Shown here: positions 8,854 through 17,337 of the stretch, piece after piece | Numbering within the stretch: the stretch's first letter is position 1 | Layout: the number at the start of each line of letters is the position of its first letter | Source of the DNA: Polynucleobacter alcilacus | Lineage (GTDB): Bacteria > Pseudomonadota > Gammaproteobacteria > Burkholderiales > Burkholderiaceae | NCBI RefSeq assembly: GCF_018881545.1 | Contig: NZ_JACVQD010000001.1 | Location: forward strand, 1,578,039-1,642,038 | Length of the DNA: 64,000 nucleotides | Direction of reading: 5' to 3' | Position numbers and translations under genes: made by a program | The notes under the pieces: model-generated | Databases searched by the model: none | What the model saw: the letters and a program-made list of their open reading frames with translations, nothing else | Told to the model about the DNA's origin: nothing

Positions 8854-9913
8854 CTTATCGCCAAAAAATTATAATTTTGCTCGCGATACTGCGATGAAAA
8901 TGGCGGATATTTATCTCCAGAACAGCGGTAAGTATATGGTGAATGAGAGTTGGGGCCCTGAGGGAACATTATATCTTTCGGAATCTGCATACGCGCTTTT
9001 ATCAATATATAAGCTGACTAGAGAGCAGAAGCTTCTCAGTGCTGTTGAGGTAATTTTAGGGGAAATAAAATCACTTCAAATGGACAGTGGTGGATTAGGT
9101 ATTCACCTTGGAAGATACGGTGATGGCCTAAGATTTAAAGTGACAAATGACGTGGCTTTTGCTACGTCAACAATAGAGGATGTTCCCCCAACTATTGCAA
9201 CTCTAAAAGTTGTTGCTGATTATGAATGCATAACTGGTAGCAATAGATTTCTTGATGTTGGTGAGAAGGCCTACAAATATTTAATAAGAAAATGGAGCGA
9301 TAAAGATGGATGTTTTGTTGAAGAGACTAATCCAGTTTTACAGTCCCTAAGATCAAACCCCAGGAGTTACCAATTGTTTAGTTATCTTGGTATGAAGGCT
9401 TGGAAAGATAAGTGCGTAAATGATTCTGATGCGATTGTTGATAGATTATTGAGTTACATAGTAGATACATTTGAGAGTTATGACGGAAGCACGATGCCTC
9501 TTGTTTATGGGTTGCATGCAGCAATTCTCTGTCAGGCAATGCCACTCTCATACCTGAAGGAGTTCATTAAGCCACGCATTGATGAGCACCTCGGATTAAG
9601 TAGCAAATTCCGTATTGCCAACATAAAGGGAGCCTATGGACACCGTGATGGTCAACGTGGGATAGTTTTAGATGAGGCTCATATAAGAAGCGCATGTGGA
9701 GCGGCTATCGCAATGAGATTTTATGATATTTATACCAATTCATGTGAGTATCAGAACAGTGAACAATATCAAGATATTGCTGGTTGGATAATGAGTATGT
9801 ACGATAAGCAAAATGGATTTTACGAGTTTCAAGATATTGGAAGCATGAGAAGGTGTGGAAGAGGCTCTCCGGGTCAATATCTTCCAATTTGGTGGATGAC
9901 AGGAATGATCTAA
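8846..9913 (+). CDS. Unrecognised alpha-toroid-like protein in the pseudaminic acid operon
   Basis: I do not recognise this 355-residue soluble protein with certainty. It is rich in amphipathic helices, with repeated aromatic, Gly and Trp-containing turns (for example ESWGPEGTLYLSESAY near 33-48), and ends in PGQYLPIWWMTGM. This is reminiscent of (alpha/alpha)6 or alpha-toroid folds found in glycoside hydrolases, sugar epimerases and cyclases. There is no signal peptide or membrane segment. The ATG at 8846 has a GGAG site nine bases upstream and overlaps the end of pseF, so it is translationally coupled to the pse operon. A role in making or trimming a modified nonulosonic acid is inferred from position only. 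Confidence 0.6.
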   Translation: MSDLSPKNYNFARDTAMKMADIYLQNSGKYMVNESWGPEGTLYLSESAYALLSIYKLTREQKLLSAVEVILGEIKSLQMDSGGLGIHLGRYGDGLRFKVTNDVAFATSTIEDVPPTIATLKVVADYECITGSNRFLDVGEKAYKYLIRKWSDKDGCFVEETNPVLQSLRSNPRSYQLFSYLGMKAWKDKCVNDSDAIVDRLLSYIVDTFESYDGSTMPLVYGLHAAILCQAMPLSYLKEFIKPRIDEHLGLSSKFRIANIKGAYGHRDGQRGIVLDEAHIRSACGAAIAMRFYDIYTNSCEYQNSEQYQDIAGWIMSMYDKQNGFYEFQDIGSMRRCGRGSPGQYLPIWWMTGMI

Positions 9914-9982
9914 AGAGATAATTACTTGAACCACAGTACCTAATATGACTAATTTTATATTTCTTATAAAAAGGCACCAATC

Positions 9983-10438
9983 TTGAAAATCAAAATTAGG
10001 CATGCAAATTTAAATGATGAGATGTTGTTGTTGAGTTGGGCGAATGATTCGACTGTACGTGAGAATGCCTTTAATTCACAATTCATAACGCCCGCAGCAC
10101 ATCATGAATGGCTTTACGGTCGATTAAATGAATGTTCCAGATGCCAAATTTTTATAGCTGAAGAGGAGGGTGTTGTTGCCCTTGGTCAGGTTAGATTTGA
10201 AAAAAAAGGCCCAATTTGGGAGATTGACTATTCAATAGATAAAGATTTTCGATCAAGAGGGCTTGGTGAATTGGTATTAAATATAGCCCTTAAAAAAATG
10301 AAATACAATTATCCTGAATCATGTTTCGTTGGATATGTCAAGAAAGGCAATACGCCTTCATCAAAAGTATTCGAAAAACTCGGATTTGTAGCGGAGATTA
10401 AAGCAGATTTTGTAATATGGAGATCCCACGGCAAATAA
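9983..10438 (+). CDS. pseH: GNAT N-acetyltransferase, probably PseH (amino-sugar N-acetyltransferase)
   Basis: This 151-residue GNAT-fold enzyme has the acetyl-CoA loop near DFRSRGLGELVLNIAL (about 88-103) and a C-terminal SSKVFEKLGF motif. In the pse pathway PseH acetylates the 4-amino group of the PseC product. This is the only GNAT in the operon and sits where pseH is expected. The start is TTG at 9983 with AAGG about nine bases upstream. It is slightly shorter than typical PseH, and another acyl donor cannot be excluded because the operon also holds acyl-tailoring genes. Confidence 0.75.
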   Translation: MKIKIRHANLNDEMLLLSWANDSTVRENAFNSQFITPAAHHEWLYGRLNECSRCQIFIAEEEGVVALGQVRFEKKGPIWEIDYSIDKDFRSRGLGELVLNIALKKMKYNYPESCFVGYVKKGNTPSSKVFEKLGFVAEIKADFVIWRSHGK

Positions 10439-10518
10439 AAATTTAAACTTCTTAAGCTGTTTATAGAGCCTCATGAATCCATAAACGAGCGAGTTTAAAT
10501 TAATAAAAAGGAATATAC

Positions 10519-11661
10519 GTGCTTTATAGTAAAAAATCACAGGAAATTGGGGTTGCAAGCTCAATTGAGCAAAATGAGCTTGTTTATAAAAAACGCAGAG
10601 AAGGCGGAGATCCCATTATTCTCTCCTATGGTGAAGCCCCTTTCAAAATTAGCCCAATCTTAAGCAAGGAGAGCGATTGGGAGAGGGGGTGTCATTATTC
10701 CGAAGGAAAGGGTGTGCCAGAATTCCGCCAGGAAATTGCGAAATACATCAAGGATGTGACTGATGTAGAGATATCTTGGGAAAAAAATATACTTGTATCA
10801 GCAGGTTCGAAGATCATCAGTTATTTTATTGCTCAAGCACTGTTAAATCCTGGTGACAACATAATGCTACACGAGCCTTCTTGGGTAAGCTATCAGGAAC
10901 ATGCCAAACTCAATCAGGCTAGCACCACCTTTCTAGATTACACCCGATCTGTCTATGATTTTGAGGATCTTTATAAGTCTCATCCCAATACAAAACTTAT
11001 ATACCTTAATAATCCTAATAATCCAAGAGGTTATGTTTATAGTGAGAAAGAATTAAGGTGGTTGGCGAATTTTTGCGCTGACAAAAATATTGTACTAGCG
11101 ATAGATGAAAGCTATTCTGATTTCGTGATTGATGAAGACTTTTATAGCGGTATTATTTTAATAAAAGATTTTCCAAATGTAGTGGTATTTAATTCAATCT
11201 CTAAAAATTTTGGCTTATCAGGCTGGCGAATTGGGTATTGTGTCGGAAGTGAGGATTTTATAAATAGACTTAATAAATTTAATCAGCATTTAATTACTTG
11301 TGCCCCTACTTGCTTGCAATTGGATCTTGTTGGCAAGTTAAGTACCTTACGTGCTGAAATTGGTCCGCAGCTCAAGGCACTTAATTCAAAGAGGAGTGAT
11401 GTAATTGACTTGCTCCAAAAGTTTGGATTTAAATATTTATCTGGATCATCCACTTTTTATGTATTTATCGATGTATCTCATAAGGTGAACGATACTAAAC
11501 AGTTCGCAGTAGAATTTTTAGAAAAATCAAATGTTTCCTTAATTCCGGGGGGTGCTTATGGGGAGAGTACCTCAGGATTTTTAAGGTTATCTTTTGCAAT
11601 AGAGCCAATTGATAGAATTGAACTCGCATTAACACGCCTTCATTCTGCACTTAATGACTAA
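10519..11661 (+). CDS. Class I/II PLP-dependent aminotransferase
   Basis: This fold-type I aminotransferase of 380 residues resembles the AspC/HisC/cobalamin-type group. The NNPNNPRGY substrate/PLP loop lies near 168-176, and the PLP lysine is Lys229 within SISKNFGLSGWRIGY. Such enzymes act on amino acids or keto acids rather than nucleotide sugars, so its presence in a pse operon suggests synthesis of an amino-acid-derived building block. The GTG start at 10519 has an AAAAGGA site six bases upstream. It is followed by pseI 42 bases later. Confidence 0.85.
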   Translation: MLYSKKSQEIGVASSIEQNELVYKKRREGGDPIILSYGEAPFKISPILSKESDWERGCHYSEGKGVPEFRQEIAKYIKDVTDVEISWEKNILVSAGSKIISYFIAQALLNPGDNIMLHEPSWVSYQEHAKLNQASTTFLDYTRSVYDFEDLYKSHPNTKLIYLNNPNNPRGYVYSEKELRWLANFCADKNIVLAIDESYSDFVIDEDFYSGIILIKDFPNVVVFNSISKNFGLSGWRIGYCVGSEDFINRLNKFNQHLITCAPTCLQLDLVGKLSTLRAEIGPQLKALNSKRSDVIDLLQKFGFKYLSGSSTFYVFIDVSHKVNDTKQFAVEFLEKSNVSLIPGGAYGESTSGFLRLSFAIEPIDRIELALTRLHSALND

Positions 11662-11703
11662 TTGTGTTTATATGTACGATGCCCCATAATCATAGGATTT
11701 ATT

Positions 11704-12738
11704 ATGAAATTCATCAGAATTGGCGATAAAGAGCTGGGAAACGGGAAAGTTTTTCTTATAGCTGAAGTTGGTTCAAATCATGCTTCTTCGCTGGATATTG
11801 CTATTGAAAGTATTGAAAGGGCTCATTGGGCGGGCGCGGACGCAGTAAAGTTTCAGTCAATTAATATAGATGCGCTTTACCACAATCCAAATATCGATGT
11901 CCGTAATCTACATAAAAAAATTGATTTCCCCGAAAGTTGGTATAAAAAGCTGAAGTCAGAATGCGACAAGCTCGGACTAGTTTTTTTATCTTCCCCAACA
12001 TATTTGTCGGCAGTCGGACTCCTGGAGTCAGTTGGGGTGGAGTTGTATAAGATTGCATCAGCTCAAGTCGCTGTCTATCCTCAATTGATAGAGCGAGTAG
12101 CAGCTCTAGGTAAGCCGGTGGTCATTTCTAGTGGTTTAGCAACAGAGAACGAGTTATCTCGAGTGGTTGATATATTTCATAAGGTAGGGAATGAAAAGTT
12201 CATTATCTTGCATTGCAATAGTGTGTATCCTGCAAATCCAGACATAGTTCACTTGCCTCGTATGTTGGGCTATCAAAAACGATTTTCTTGTGCAGTTGGG
12301 TTTTCTGATCACACAGTTTCTGATGTTGCTTCTATAGCTTCAGTAGCAATGGGTGCGGCTGTAATAGAAAGGCACTTTACGATAAGCAAAAAAATTGACT
12401 CTCCGGATGCAGAGCTTTCTCTTGAGCCTCAAGAGTTTAGAAATTTTGTCTCATCAATTCGTGAGGCTGAATTAATTTGTAGAAATTTACCCCGTGATAG
12501 TTTAGAGTTTGATGAGCTGGCGTTCAAAAATCGTATTCAACACAATCTTGTTGCAACTAGGGAAATACTTTCAGGTCAGATAATCGATCAAAACAATAGT
12601 GATCTAATGAGGGGAAATGATTCTGTTGGCATTGATGCTTGGACTGTATATGAAAAAAGAGAAATATTTATAGCAAAGAAGGATATACAAGCAGGCTCAT
12701 GGATTACGTGGGAATTTGTGGAGCGTTCCCAAATTTAA
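11704..12738 (+). CDS. pseI: Pseudaminic acid synthase, PseI (NeuB family)
   Basis: PseI condenses the free 2,4-diacetamido-trideoxy-altrose with phosphoenolpyruvate to give the nine-carbon nonulosonic acid. The 344-residue protein has an N-terminal TIM barrel with IAEVGSNH (19-26) and AGADAVKFQ, a HCNSVYP-type strand, GFSDHT in the second half and a C-terminal SAF/antifreeze-like domain. I chose the ATG at 11704 because the family N-terminus begins there and an AGGA site precedes it; an upstream extension to 11662 carries no family sequence. Position among pse genes favours PseI over NeuB or LegI. Confidence 0.88.
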   Translation: MKFIRIGDKELGNGKVFLIAEVGSNHASSLDIAIESIERAHWAGADAVKFQSINIDALYHNPNIDVRNLHKKIDFPESWYKKLKSECDKLGLVFLSSPTYLSAVGLLESVGVELYKIASAQVAVYPQLIERVAALGKPVVISSGLATENELSRVVDIFHKVGNEKFIILHCNSVYPANPDIVHLPRMLGYQKRFSCAVGFSDHTVSDVASIASVAMGAAVIERHFTISKKIDSPDAELSLEPQEFRNFVSSIREAELICRNLPRDSLEFDELAFKNRIQHNLVATREILSGQIIDQNNSDLMRGNDSVGIDAWTVYEKREIFIAKKDIQAGSWITWEFVERSQI

Positions 12739-12790
12739 AGCTGAATTTATCTACTAGGTCAAGACCGAAACTCCACCCATAAAAAATAAT

Positions 12791-13993
12791 ATGATAATAA
12801 ATAGATTGATGGTGATAGGGGCAACCTGGGAGCAGGTTCCTTTAATTAGGGCAGCAAAAAATATGGGGTGCGAGGTTATTGCAACCTCTTCTTCATCAAA
12901 CTCCGAAGGATTTGCTTATGCCGATTACTCTGAGATTTTGGATCCTCGAGATTTAAATGCTATTGTCAAAATCGCAGAAAAATATTCAGTTGATGCGGTA
13001 ACCTCAGATAGCTGTGATTATTCAAATTACGCTGCCATGTTCCTGAGAAATAAGATGGGATTGCATAATTTTGGCATGAATGCAGTTCAGTTCACAACAA
13101 ATAAACATTGGATGCGGAACAAATGTGCCGAAGAGGGGGTGCTGCAACCTCGTTTTGAAATCTGCCGAAGTTATTTCGAAGTTTGCAAGGCTTCCGAAAG
13201 TATTGGTTACCCTTTAATTATTAAGCCTTCGGATAATCGTGGCTCATTTGGCGTTACACGTGTTGCTAAATTTAGCGATCTTCAGGATGCTTTTTTGCAT
13301 GCATTAATGAATGCTCACTCTCGTGAAGTCTTAGTTGAGGAGTACATATCTGGCATCCATATAACCGTAGATGGTTGTGTAGATTCAGATGGGAAGCATA
13401 TAAACTTAGGTATTGCATCTAAAAAAATTACATCTGATGAAATTCCAATAATCGTAGAAGTTCTATACCCAGCAAATAATATTGATGACGGGTTAATGAA
13501 AAATATTTTCAATATTAATAATAATGTTGTGAAGGCGCTGGAGATTAAGCGTGGCCTTACACACTCAGAATACATTGTTGACTCACATGGGGGCTGTTAT
13601 CTTGTCGAGATGGCAAATCGAGGGGGTGGAGTTTTAACATCTGGAGTTATCATTCCAGCAATATCCGGAGTTAATCTATCTGAAATCTTGGTTCTAGAGG
13701 CATTAGGCAGGCCCTATGACGTGACTCCATGGAGCAAATCTTTATTTGCCATGTTGGATTTTTTGATCTTCCCAACAGGATTAGTGTCGAAAATTGAAGG
13801 AGTTTTAGAGGCATCGGAACACCCTAAAATTCTTCATCTCAAAATGATGATAAAAGAAGGCGATTTCTTGGGAAAGCCATCATCAGGGGCTGAACGCCAT
13901 GGATTTGCTATATATATTGGGAGTAGTTATGAGGAGCTTGAAAGCTTAAAGAAATTAATAAGAAAGTTAATTAAAATAGAATATGAAAATTGA
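12791..13993 (+). CDS. ATP-grasp superfamily ligase (carbamoyl-phosphate synthase/PurK-like)
   Basis: This 400-residue ATP-grasp enzyme has an N-terminal Rossmann-like pre-ATP-grasp domain (VIGATWEQ at 8-15) and a nucleotide-binding core with IIKPSDNRGSFGV at 143-155. A Mg-binding end follows around YLVEMANRGGG in the second half. Members join a carboxylate, activated as acyl phosphate, to an amine or similar nucleophile. In this operon it could attach an amino acid or other acyl group to the amino sugar, or make such a group, but the substrate is unknown. The next gene starts 11 bases before its end. An in-frame ATG at 12809 is an alternative start. Confidence 0.85.
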   Translation: MIINRLMVIGATWEQVPLIRAAKNMGCEVIATSSSSNSEGFAYADYSEILDPRDLNAIVKIAEKYSVDAVTSDSCDYSNYAAMFLRNKMGLHNFGMNAVQFTTNKHWMRNKCAEEGVLQPRFEICRSYFEVCKASESIGYPLIIKPSDNRGSFGVTRVAKFSDLQDAFLHALMNAHSREVLVEEYISGIHITVDGCVDSDGKHINLGIASKKITSDEIPIIVEVLYPANNIDDGLMKNIFNINNNVVKALEIKRGLTHSEYIVDSHGGCYLVEMANRGGGVLTSGVIIPAISGVNLSEILVLEALGRPYDVTPWSKSLFAMLDFLIFPTGLVSKIEGVLEASEHPKILHLKMMIKEGDFLGKPSSGAERHGFAIYIGSSYEELESLKKLIRKLIKIEYEN

Positions 13994-14642
13994 CAGTTTA
14001 GCTCTAAAAATTGCAGATGAAAAACTGATAGAACGCTATAGCAATCGATTGCGCAAATTTGGGGGTGATGCCCGTACTCTTGGTTGGGATAATCAAAATA
14101 ATCAATATAGCCGCTTTGAAATTGCGATGAAAATTGTCGATTTTAATGGCCGAAAAATTTTAGATATTGGCTGCGGACTCGCAGATTTTAGGGCGTTCTT
14201 AAAACTCAAAGATATAGTGCCAGCCGTTTATGCGGGGTGTGATATTAATCCTGAGTTATTGGGGTATTGCAAAAATAGATGGCCAATGGACAATTTTTAT
14301 TTAGCTAATATTCTTGTAGACGATATCAGCGACACTTCGTACGATATTGTTACCTTATTTGGAGTCCTAAATTTCCGCTTTAAAGAATTTGATAATATGG
14401 ATTTTGCTCGACAAATGATTTCTAAGGCTTTTACCATATGTAGAGAATCTGTAGTTGTGGACTTTTTAACTGCTGTTAAAGATTTAAAATATCCAGAAGA
14501 GGATTTTGTTTATTATTATGATCCTTGTGAAATTCTGAAATTTGCTTTAACTCTCACTCCTCATGTAACGCTCAGACATGACTATCAGTCCTTACCGCAG
14601 AGGGAGATGATGCTGGTACTTCATAGGCATCCTTCATCATGA
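13983..14642 (+). CDS. Class I SAM-dependent methyltransferase
   Basis: This 219-residue Rossmann-fold methyltransferase has SAM motif I at KILDIGCGLADF (58-69), an acidic residue ending the second strand in YAGCDINPE, and a VTLFGVLNFR post-motif. The target (N-, O- or C-methylation of the modified sugar or its acyl group) is not visible. It overlaps the ATP-grasp gene at its start and the amidohydrolase gene at its end (four-base ATGA), indicating strict co-translation of the three. Confidence 0.82.
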   Translation: MKIDSLALKIADEKLIERYSNRLRKFGGDARTLGWDNQNNQYSRFEIAMKIVDFNGRKILDIGCGLADFRAFLKLKDIVPAVYAGCDINPELLGYCKNRWPMDNFYLANILVDDISDTSYDIVTLFGVLNFRFKEFDNMDFARQMISKAFTICRESVVVDFLTAVKDLKYPEEDFVYYYDPCEILKFALTLTPHVTLRHDYQSLPQREMMLVLHRHPSS

Positions 14643-15436
14643 TAGATATGTTCATACATCCGCTTTCCAATGCGCGTGAGCATATGCTTTTCGATCTATC
14701 TCATATCTGTTGGGATGACTGGGTTGGCATAACACTGAGATCTATGGATGAAAATGGCGTTAGAGCATCAGGCGTTTGTATTATGGATGATAGGGTTCTT
14801 TGGAACAGGGATTTTTGCAAACATCTAGAGGTCTCTCATAGTTCAAAACGATTATGGTTTACTCTTATGGTCAACTTTCGTGCTGACGATCCATTGCGTA
14901 GTATTAAGATGGCTGCGGATGCAGGTTTCAAGGGGATTACATTTCATAGCTATCTTCAGGAAATTAAACCTTGCGATTATTCAAGAGTAGTGAGCATTAT
15001 TAATTATGCCAATTCGATTGGGATGTTTGCAGGTTTATGCACAGCATTTGGGGGAAAAGGGATTTATGATTTTGAGAGCTTGCCTTTGGCTGTTGAAATC
15101 TTAAAGCAGTCAGGAGATTATCCTCTCGTCCTTTACCATAGTGGCGGCGCCCGAATTTTGGAGGCGCTTTTGTTATGTGAAATGTGGCCTAATTTATTTC
15201 TTGAGACTTCCTTTAGCTTAAGTTATTGGCTAAATAGCAGCATTGATTTAGATATTGCTTTTTCAATACGAAAAATTGGCGCAAAAAGGTTTATGTTTGG
15301 TTCTGATTCACCATTTTTACCACTTAAAAATGCAATTGGTGACCACATTACATTTTTTGAAAAGCACGGATTTGATGAATCTACAAGAAAATTAATCTTT
15401 GGAGGATCTGCACGGAAGGTATTCAAATTTATATAG
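14639..15436 (+). CDS. Amidohydrolase-like metal-dependent hydrolase (TIM barrel)
   Basis: This 265-residue protein resembles the TatD/amidohydrolase_2 group: an N-terminal FIHP stretch (His7), GITFHSYLQ near 99-107, VLYHSGG near 163-169 and the terminal catalytic Asp in FGSDSP (Asp223). The canonical N-terminal HxH pair is reduced to a single His, so metal binding may differ from typical members. It is translationally coupled to the methyltransferase upstream. Possible roles are hydrolysis of an amide or lactone intermediate during sugar tailoring; this is inferred from family and location only. Confidence 0.72.
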   Translation: MIDMFIHPLSNAREHMLFDLSHICWDDWVGITLRSMDENGVRASGVCIMDDRVLWNRDFCKHLEVSHSSKRLWFTLMVNFRADDPLRSIKMAADAGFKGITFHSYLQEIKPCDYSRVVSIINYANSIGMFAGLCTAFGGKGIYDFESLPLAVEILKQSGDYPLVLYHSGGARILEALLLCEMWPNLFLETSFSLSYWLNSSIDLDIAFSIRKIGAKRFMFGSDSPFLPLKNAIGDHITFFEKHGFDESTRKLIFGGSARKVFKFI

Positions 15437-15457
15437 TTAAACCTCAAAAATTTAACT

Positions 15458-15466
15458 GGGGGGGGG
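15458..15466. repeat. Nine-base poly-G tract upstream of pseG
   Basis: An uninterrupted run of nine G lies in the 87-base gap between the amidohydrolase and pseG genes, ending 57 bases before the pseG ATG. It is the longest G run I found in the window. G runs of this length are slippage-prone; in a leader or promoter they can alter spacing. Whether it varies here is unknown. Confidence 0.85.
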
Positions 15467-15523
15467 ATCTTTGCATTTCTACGGCTTCCCTCCGATTATC
15501 TCTAGTGATGAAGTTCCTAATAA

Positions 15524-16489
15524 ATGAATAATATTTTAATATTAACTGAGGCTGGTGGATCGGTTGGGTATGGTCATATTTCTCGCTGCTTGGGAATCAC
15601 ACAAGCCTTAAGTGGAGAAGCAGGGCTTGTATTGACCTCTTCAGAGGAAATGACCTTCGAGAATAACTCAAGAGTTTCAAATTGGATTAGAAATCCTGCG
15701 GAGCTTCCAGATTTAAATGGTGGTAAATGGCCAAACACAGTGTTGATAGATTCCTATAATGCTGATATAGACTGTATTAATTATTTACGTAAATCGGTAA
15801 ATTATTTAGCTGTAATAGATGACTTTGATCGCATGCCTTACCCATGTGACAGCATAATAAATCCCTCCTTATTAGGTCCGAATTACAGTCAGCAGTGCGC
15901 AAAGATTTTTAAAGGGTCTGAATTCATAATTCTACGAGAAGACATTAGGTTTAGTAAACCAAAGCAAAAGCATGGGGAGCTAAAAAGTTTATTAGTTACA
16001 TTTGGAGGTGGGGATACTAGCCCCATCCTGAATCTTACGCTTCCAATATTGGAGGCATTGGATTTGAATATTCATGTGCTCACTGGTGATAATGAGAAGG
16101 CATCCTTTCTTCGCTCAAAATTTCGTAGCAATAAATTTAATATTTTAGGTAGATTGAATTCTTATGAAGTTGCAAAATTATTTTTGGATATCGATTTAGC
16201 TATCAGTGCAGGAGGTCAAACTCTAAATGAATTGGCATTTTTGGGGATACCATTTATTGCAGTTGAAACTGGTATGGACCAGTACTGGAATATTGAGGGA
16301 TACGTGCAAAATTTAGTAACAGGTAGACATTTGTATGCAAAAGACCCACAGTTTAGGACATTATTATTAGCGGAAATAAGTAGAATGAGGGATTTATCTC
16401 TGCGGGTTGAGGCTTCTAGATTGGGTAGGGGCATTGTTGATGGTTTGGGTGCAAATCGTATTTCTAATTTATTAAAAAATAAAGATTAA
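15524..16489 (+). CDS. pseG: UDP-2,4-diacetamido-2,4,6-trideoxy-beta-L-altropyranose hydrolase, PseG
   Basis: PseG removes UDP from the diacetamido sugar to supply PseI. The 321-residue GT-B-like protein has the diagnostic N-terminal GYGHISRCL motif; His18 corresponds to the catalytic His of Campylobacter PseG. A C-terminal UDP-binding stretch, AISAGGQTLNELAFLGIPFI, resembles MurG. An in-frame TAA directly before the ATG excludes an upstream extension. It is separated from the previous gene by an 87-base gap with a nine-G run, the first real gap after pseI. Confidence 0.9.
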   Translation: MNNILILTEAGGSVGYGHISRCLGITQALSGEAGLVLTSSEEMTFENNSRVSNWIRNPAELPDLNGGKWPNTVLIDSYNADIDCINYLRKSVNYLAVIDDFDRMPYPCDSIINPSLLGPNYSQQCAKIFKGSEFIILREDIRFSKPKQKHGELKSLLVTFGGGDTSPILNLTLPILEALDLNIHVLTGDNEKASFLRSKFRSNKFNILGRLNSYEVAKLFLDIDLAISAGGQTLNELAFLGIPFIAVETGMDQYWNIEGYVQNLVTGRHLYAKDPQFRTLLLAEISRMRDLSLRVEASRLGRGIVDGLGANRISNLLKNKD

Positions 16490-16547
16490 ATTTTAAAGAG
16501 TGGCGCCCATTAATAACGCCCTATTAACAAATCTCGTGGATGCCATC

Positions 16548-16577
16548 TTTATTTACATAAAATATAGCTTGTATAAT
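16548..16577 (+). promoter_or_regulatory. Possible sigma-70 promoter before the PIG-L deacetylase gene
   Basis: In the 167-base gap after pseG there is a consensus -10 TATAAT at 16572-16577 with a weak -35 TTTATT at 16548-16553, spaced 18 bases. It could start a second transcript for the deacetylase, amidotransferase and HisH/HisF genes. The rest of the gap shows nothing else recognisable. Confidence 0.3.
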
Positions 16578-16656
16578 CGACCACATTATTGCCCATAAAG
16601 AATTAAATTTACTAAAAAACATTGGCCAGCTAAAGAGTGTACAAAAGGACAATTAA

Positions 16657-17325
16657 TTGAAAAAAATTCTTGTTGTAGCTGCGCATCCAGATGATGAAGT
16701 TCTTGGCTGTGGTGGAACAATTTGTCGTCATGTAGAAGGGGGTGATGATGTCCACTTGGTTCTCATGGCTGATGGTGAGACTTCTCGAGAATCAGCTTCT
16801 TTTTCTAGTGCTCATGGTCGTAAATCTGCAACATTAAGGGCTAAAGAAATACTTGGTATTTCAAGTGTCGTGAATTTGGGGTATTCAGATAATATGATGG
16901 ATGAATTTCCTTTGTTGCAAATAATTAAATCGCTTGAGGATATTATTCATATGCTTAAGCCATCAGTTGTGTATACACATCATTATGGTGATCTAAATAT
17001 TGATCACAGAATTACACAACAGGCGGTAATGACGGCATGCAGACCTATTCCCAACGCCAGCGTTAAGGAAATTTATGGCTTTGAAGTGCTCTCAAGCACA
17101 GAGTGGAAATCTAACTCTGTGATTCCATTCTCCCCATCTCTATTTATTGATATCAGCAGTCATTTAAAAACCAAGTTGCTGGCAGCGGGTGCATATAACA
17201 GCGAGATGATTGCTGCGCCTCATTCAAGAAGTGTTGAGCATATAGAAATTCTTGCCCGACATAGAGGTTATTCAGTAGGCACAAATGCAGCAGAAGCATT
17301 TGAGGTGTATAGGGTACTTAAATAA
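16657..17325 (+). CDS. PIG-L family N-deacetylase
   Basis: This zinc-dependent de-N-acetylase of 222 residues has the family motif AHPDDE (9-14) and a second metal/catalytic cluster THHYGDLNIDHR (107-118; His108, His109, Asp112, Asp116 and His117). PIG-L enzymes remove N-acetyl groups from sugars. In this operon it could free an amino group on the nonulosonic acid precursor for a different substituent, next to the amidotransferase gene 12 bases downstream. The start is TTG at 16657 with an AAGGA site about seven bases upstream. Confidence 0.88.
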   Translation: MKKILVVAAHPDDEVLGCGGTICRHVEGGDDVHLVLMADGETSRESASFSSAHGRKSATLRAKEILGISSVVNLGYSDNMMDEFPLLQIIKSLEDIIHMLKPSVVYTHHYGDLNIDHRITQQAVMTACRPIPNASVKEIYGFEVLSSTEWKSNSVIPFSPSLFIDISSHLKTKLLAAGAYNSEMIAAPHSRSVEHIEILARHRGYSVGTNAAEAFEVYRVLK

Positions 17326-17337
17326 AAAGGTGGTTCA

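Noticed and set aside
11662-11703. N-terminal extension of pseI
   Set aside because: The family sequence starts at the ATG at 11704 with its own AGGA site; the extra codons look like non-coding sequence.
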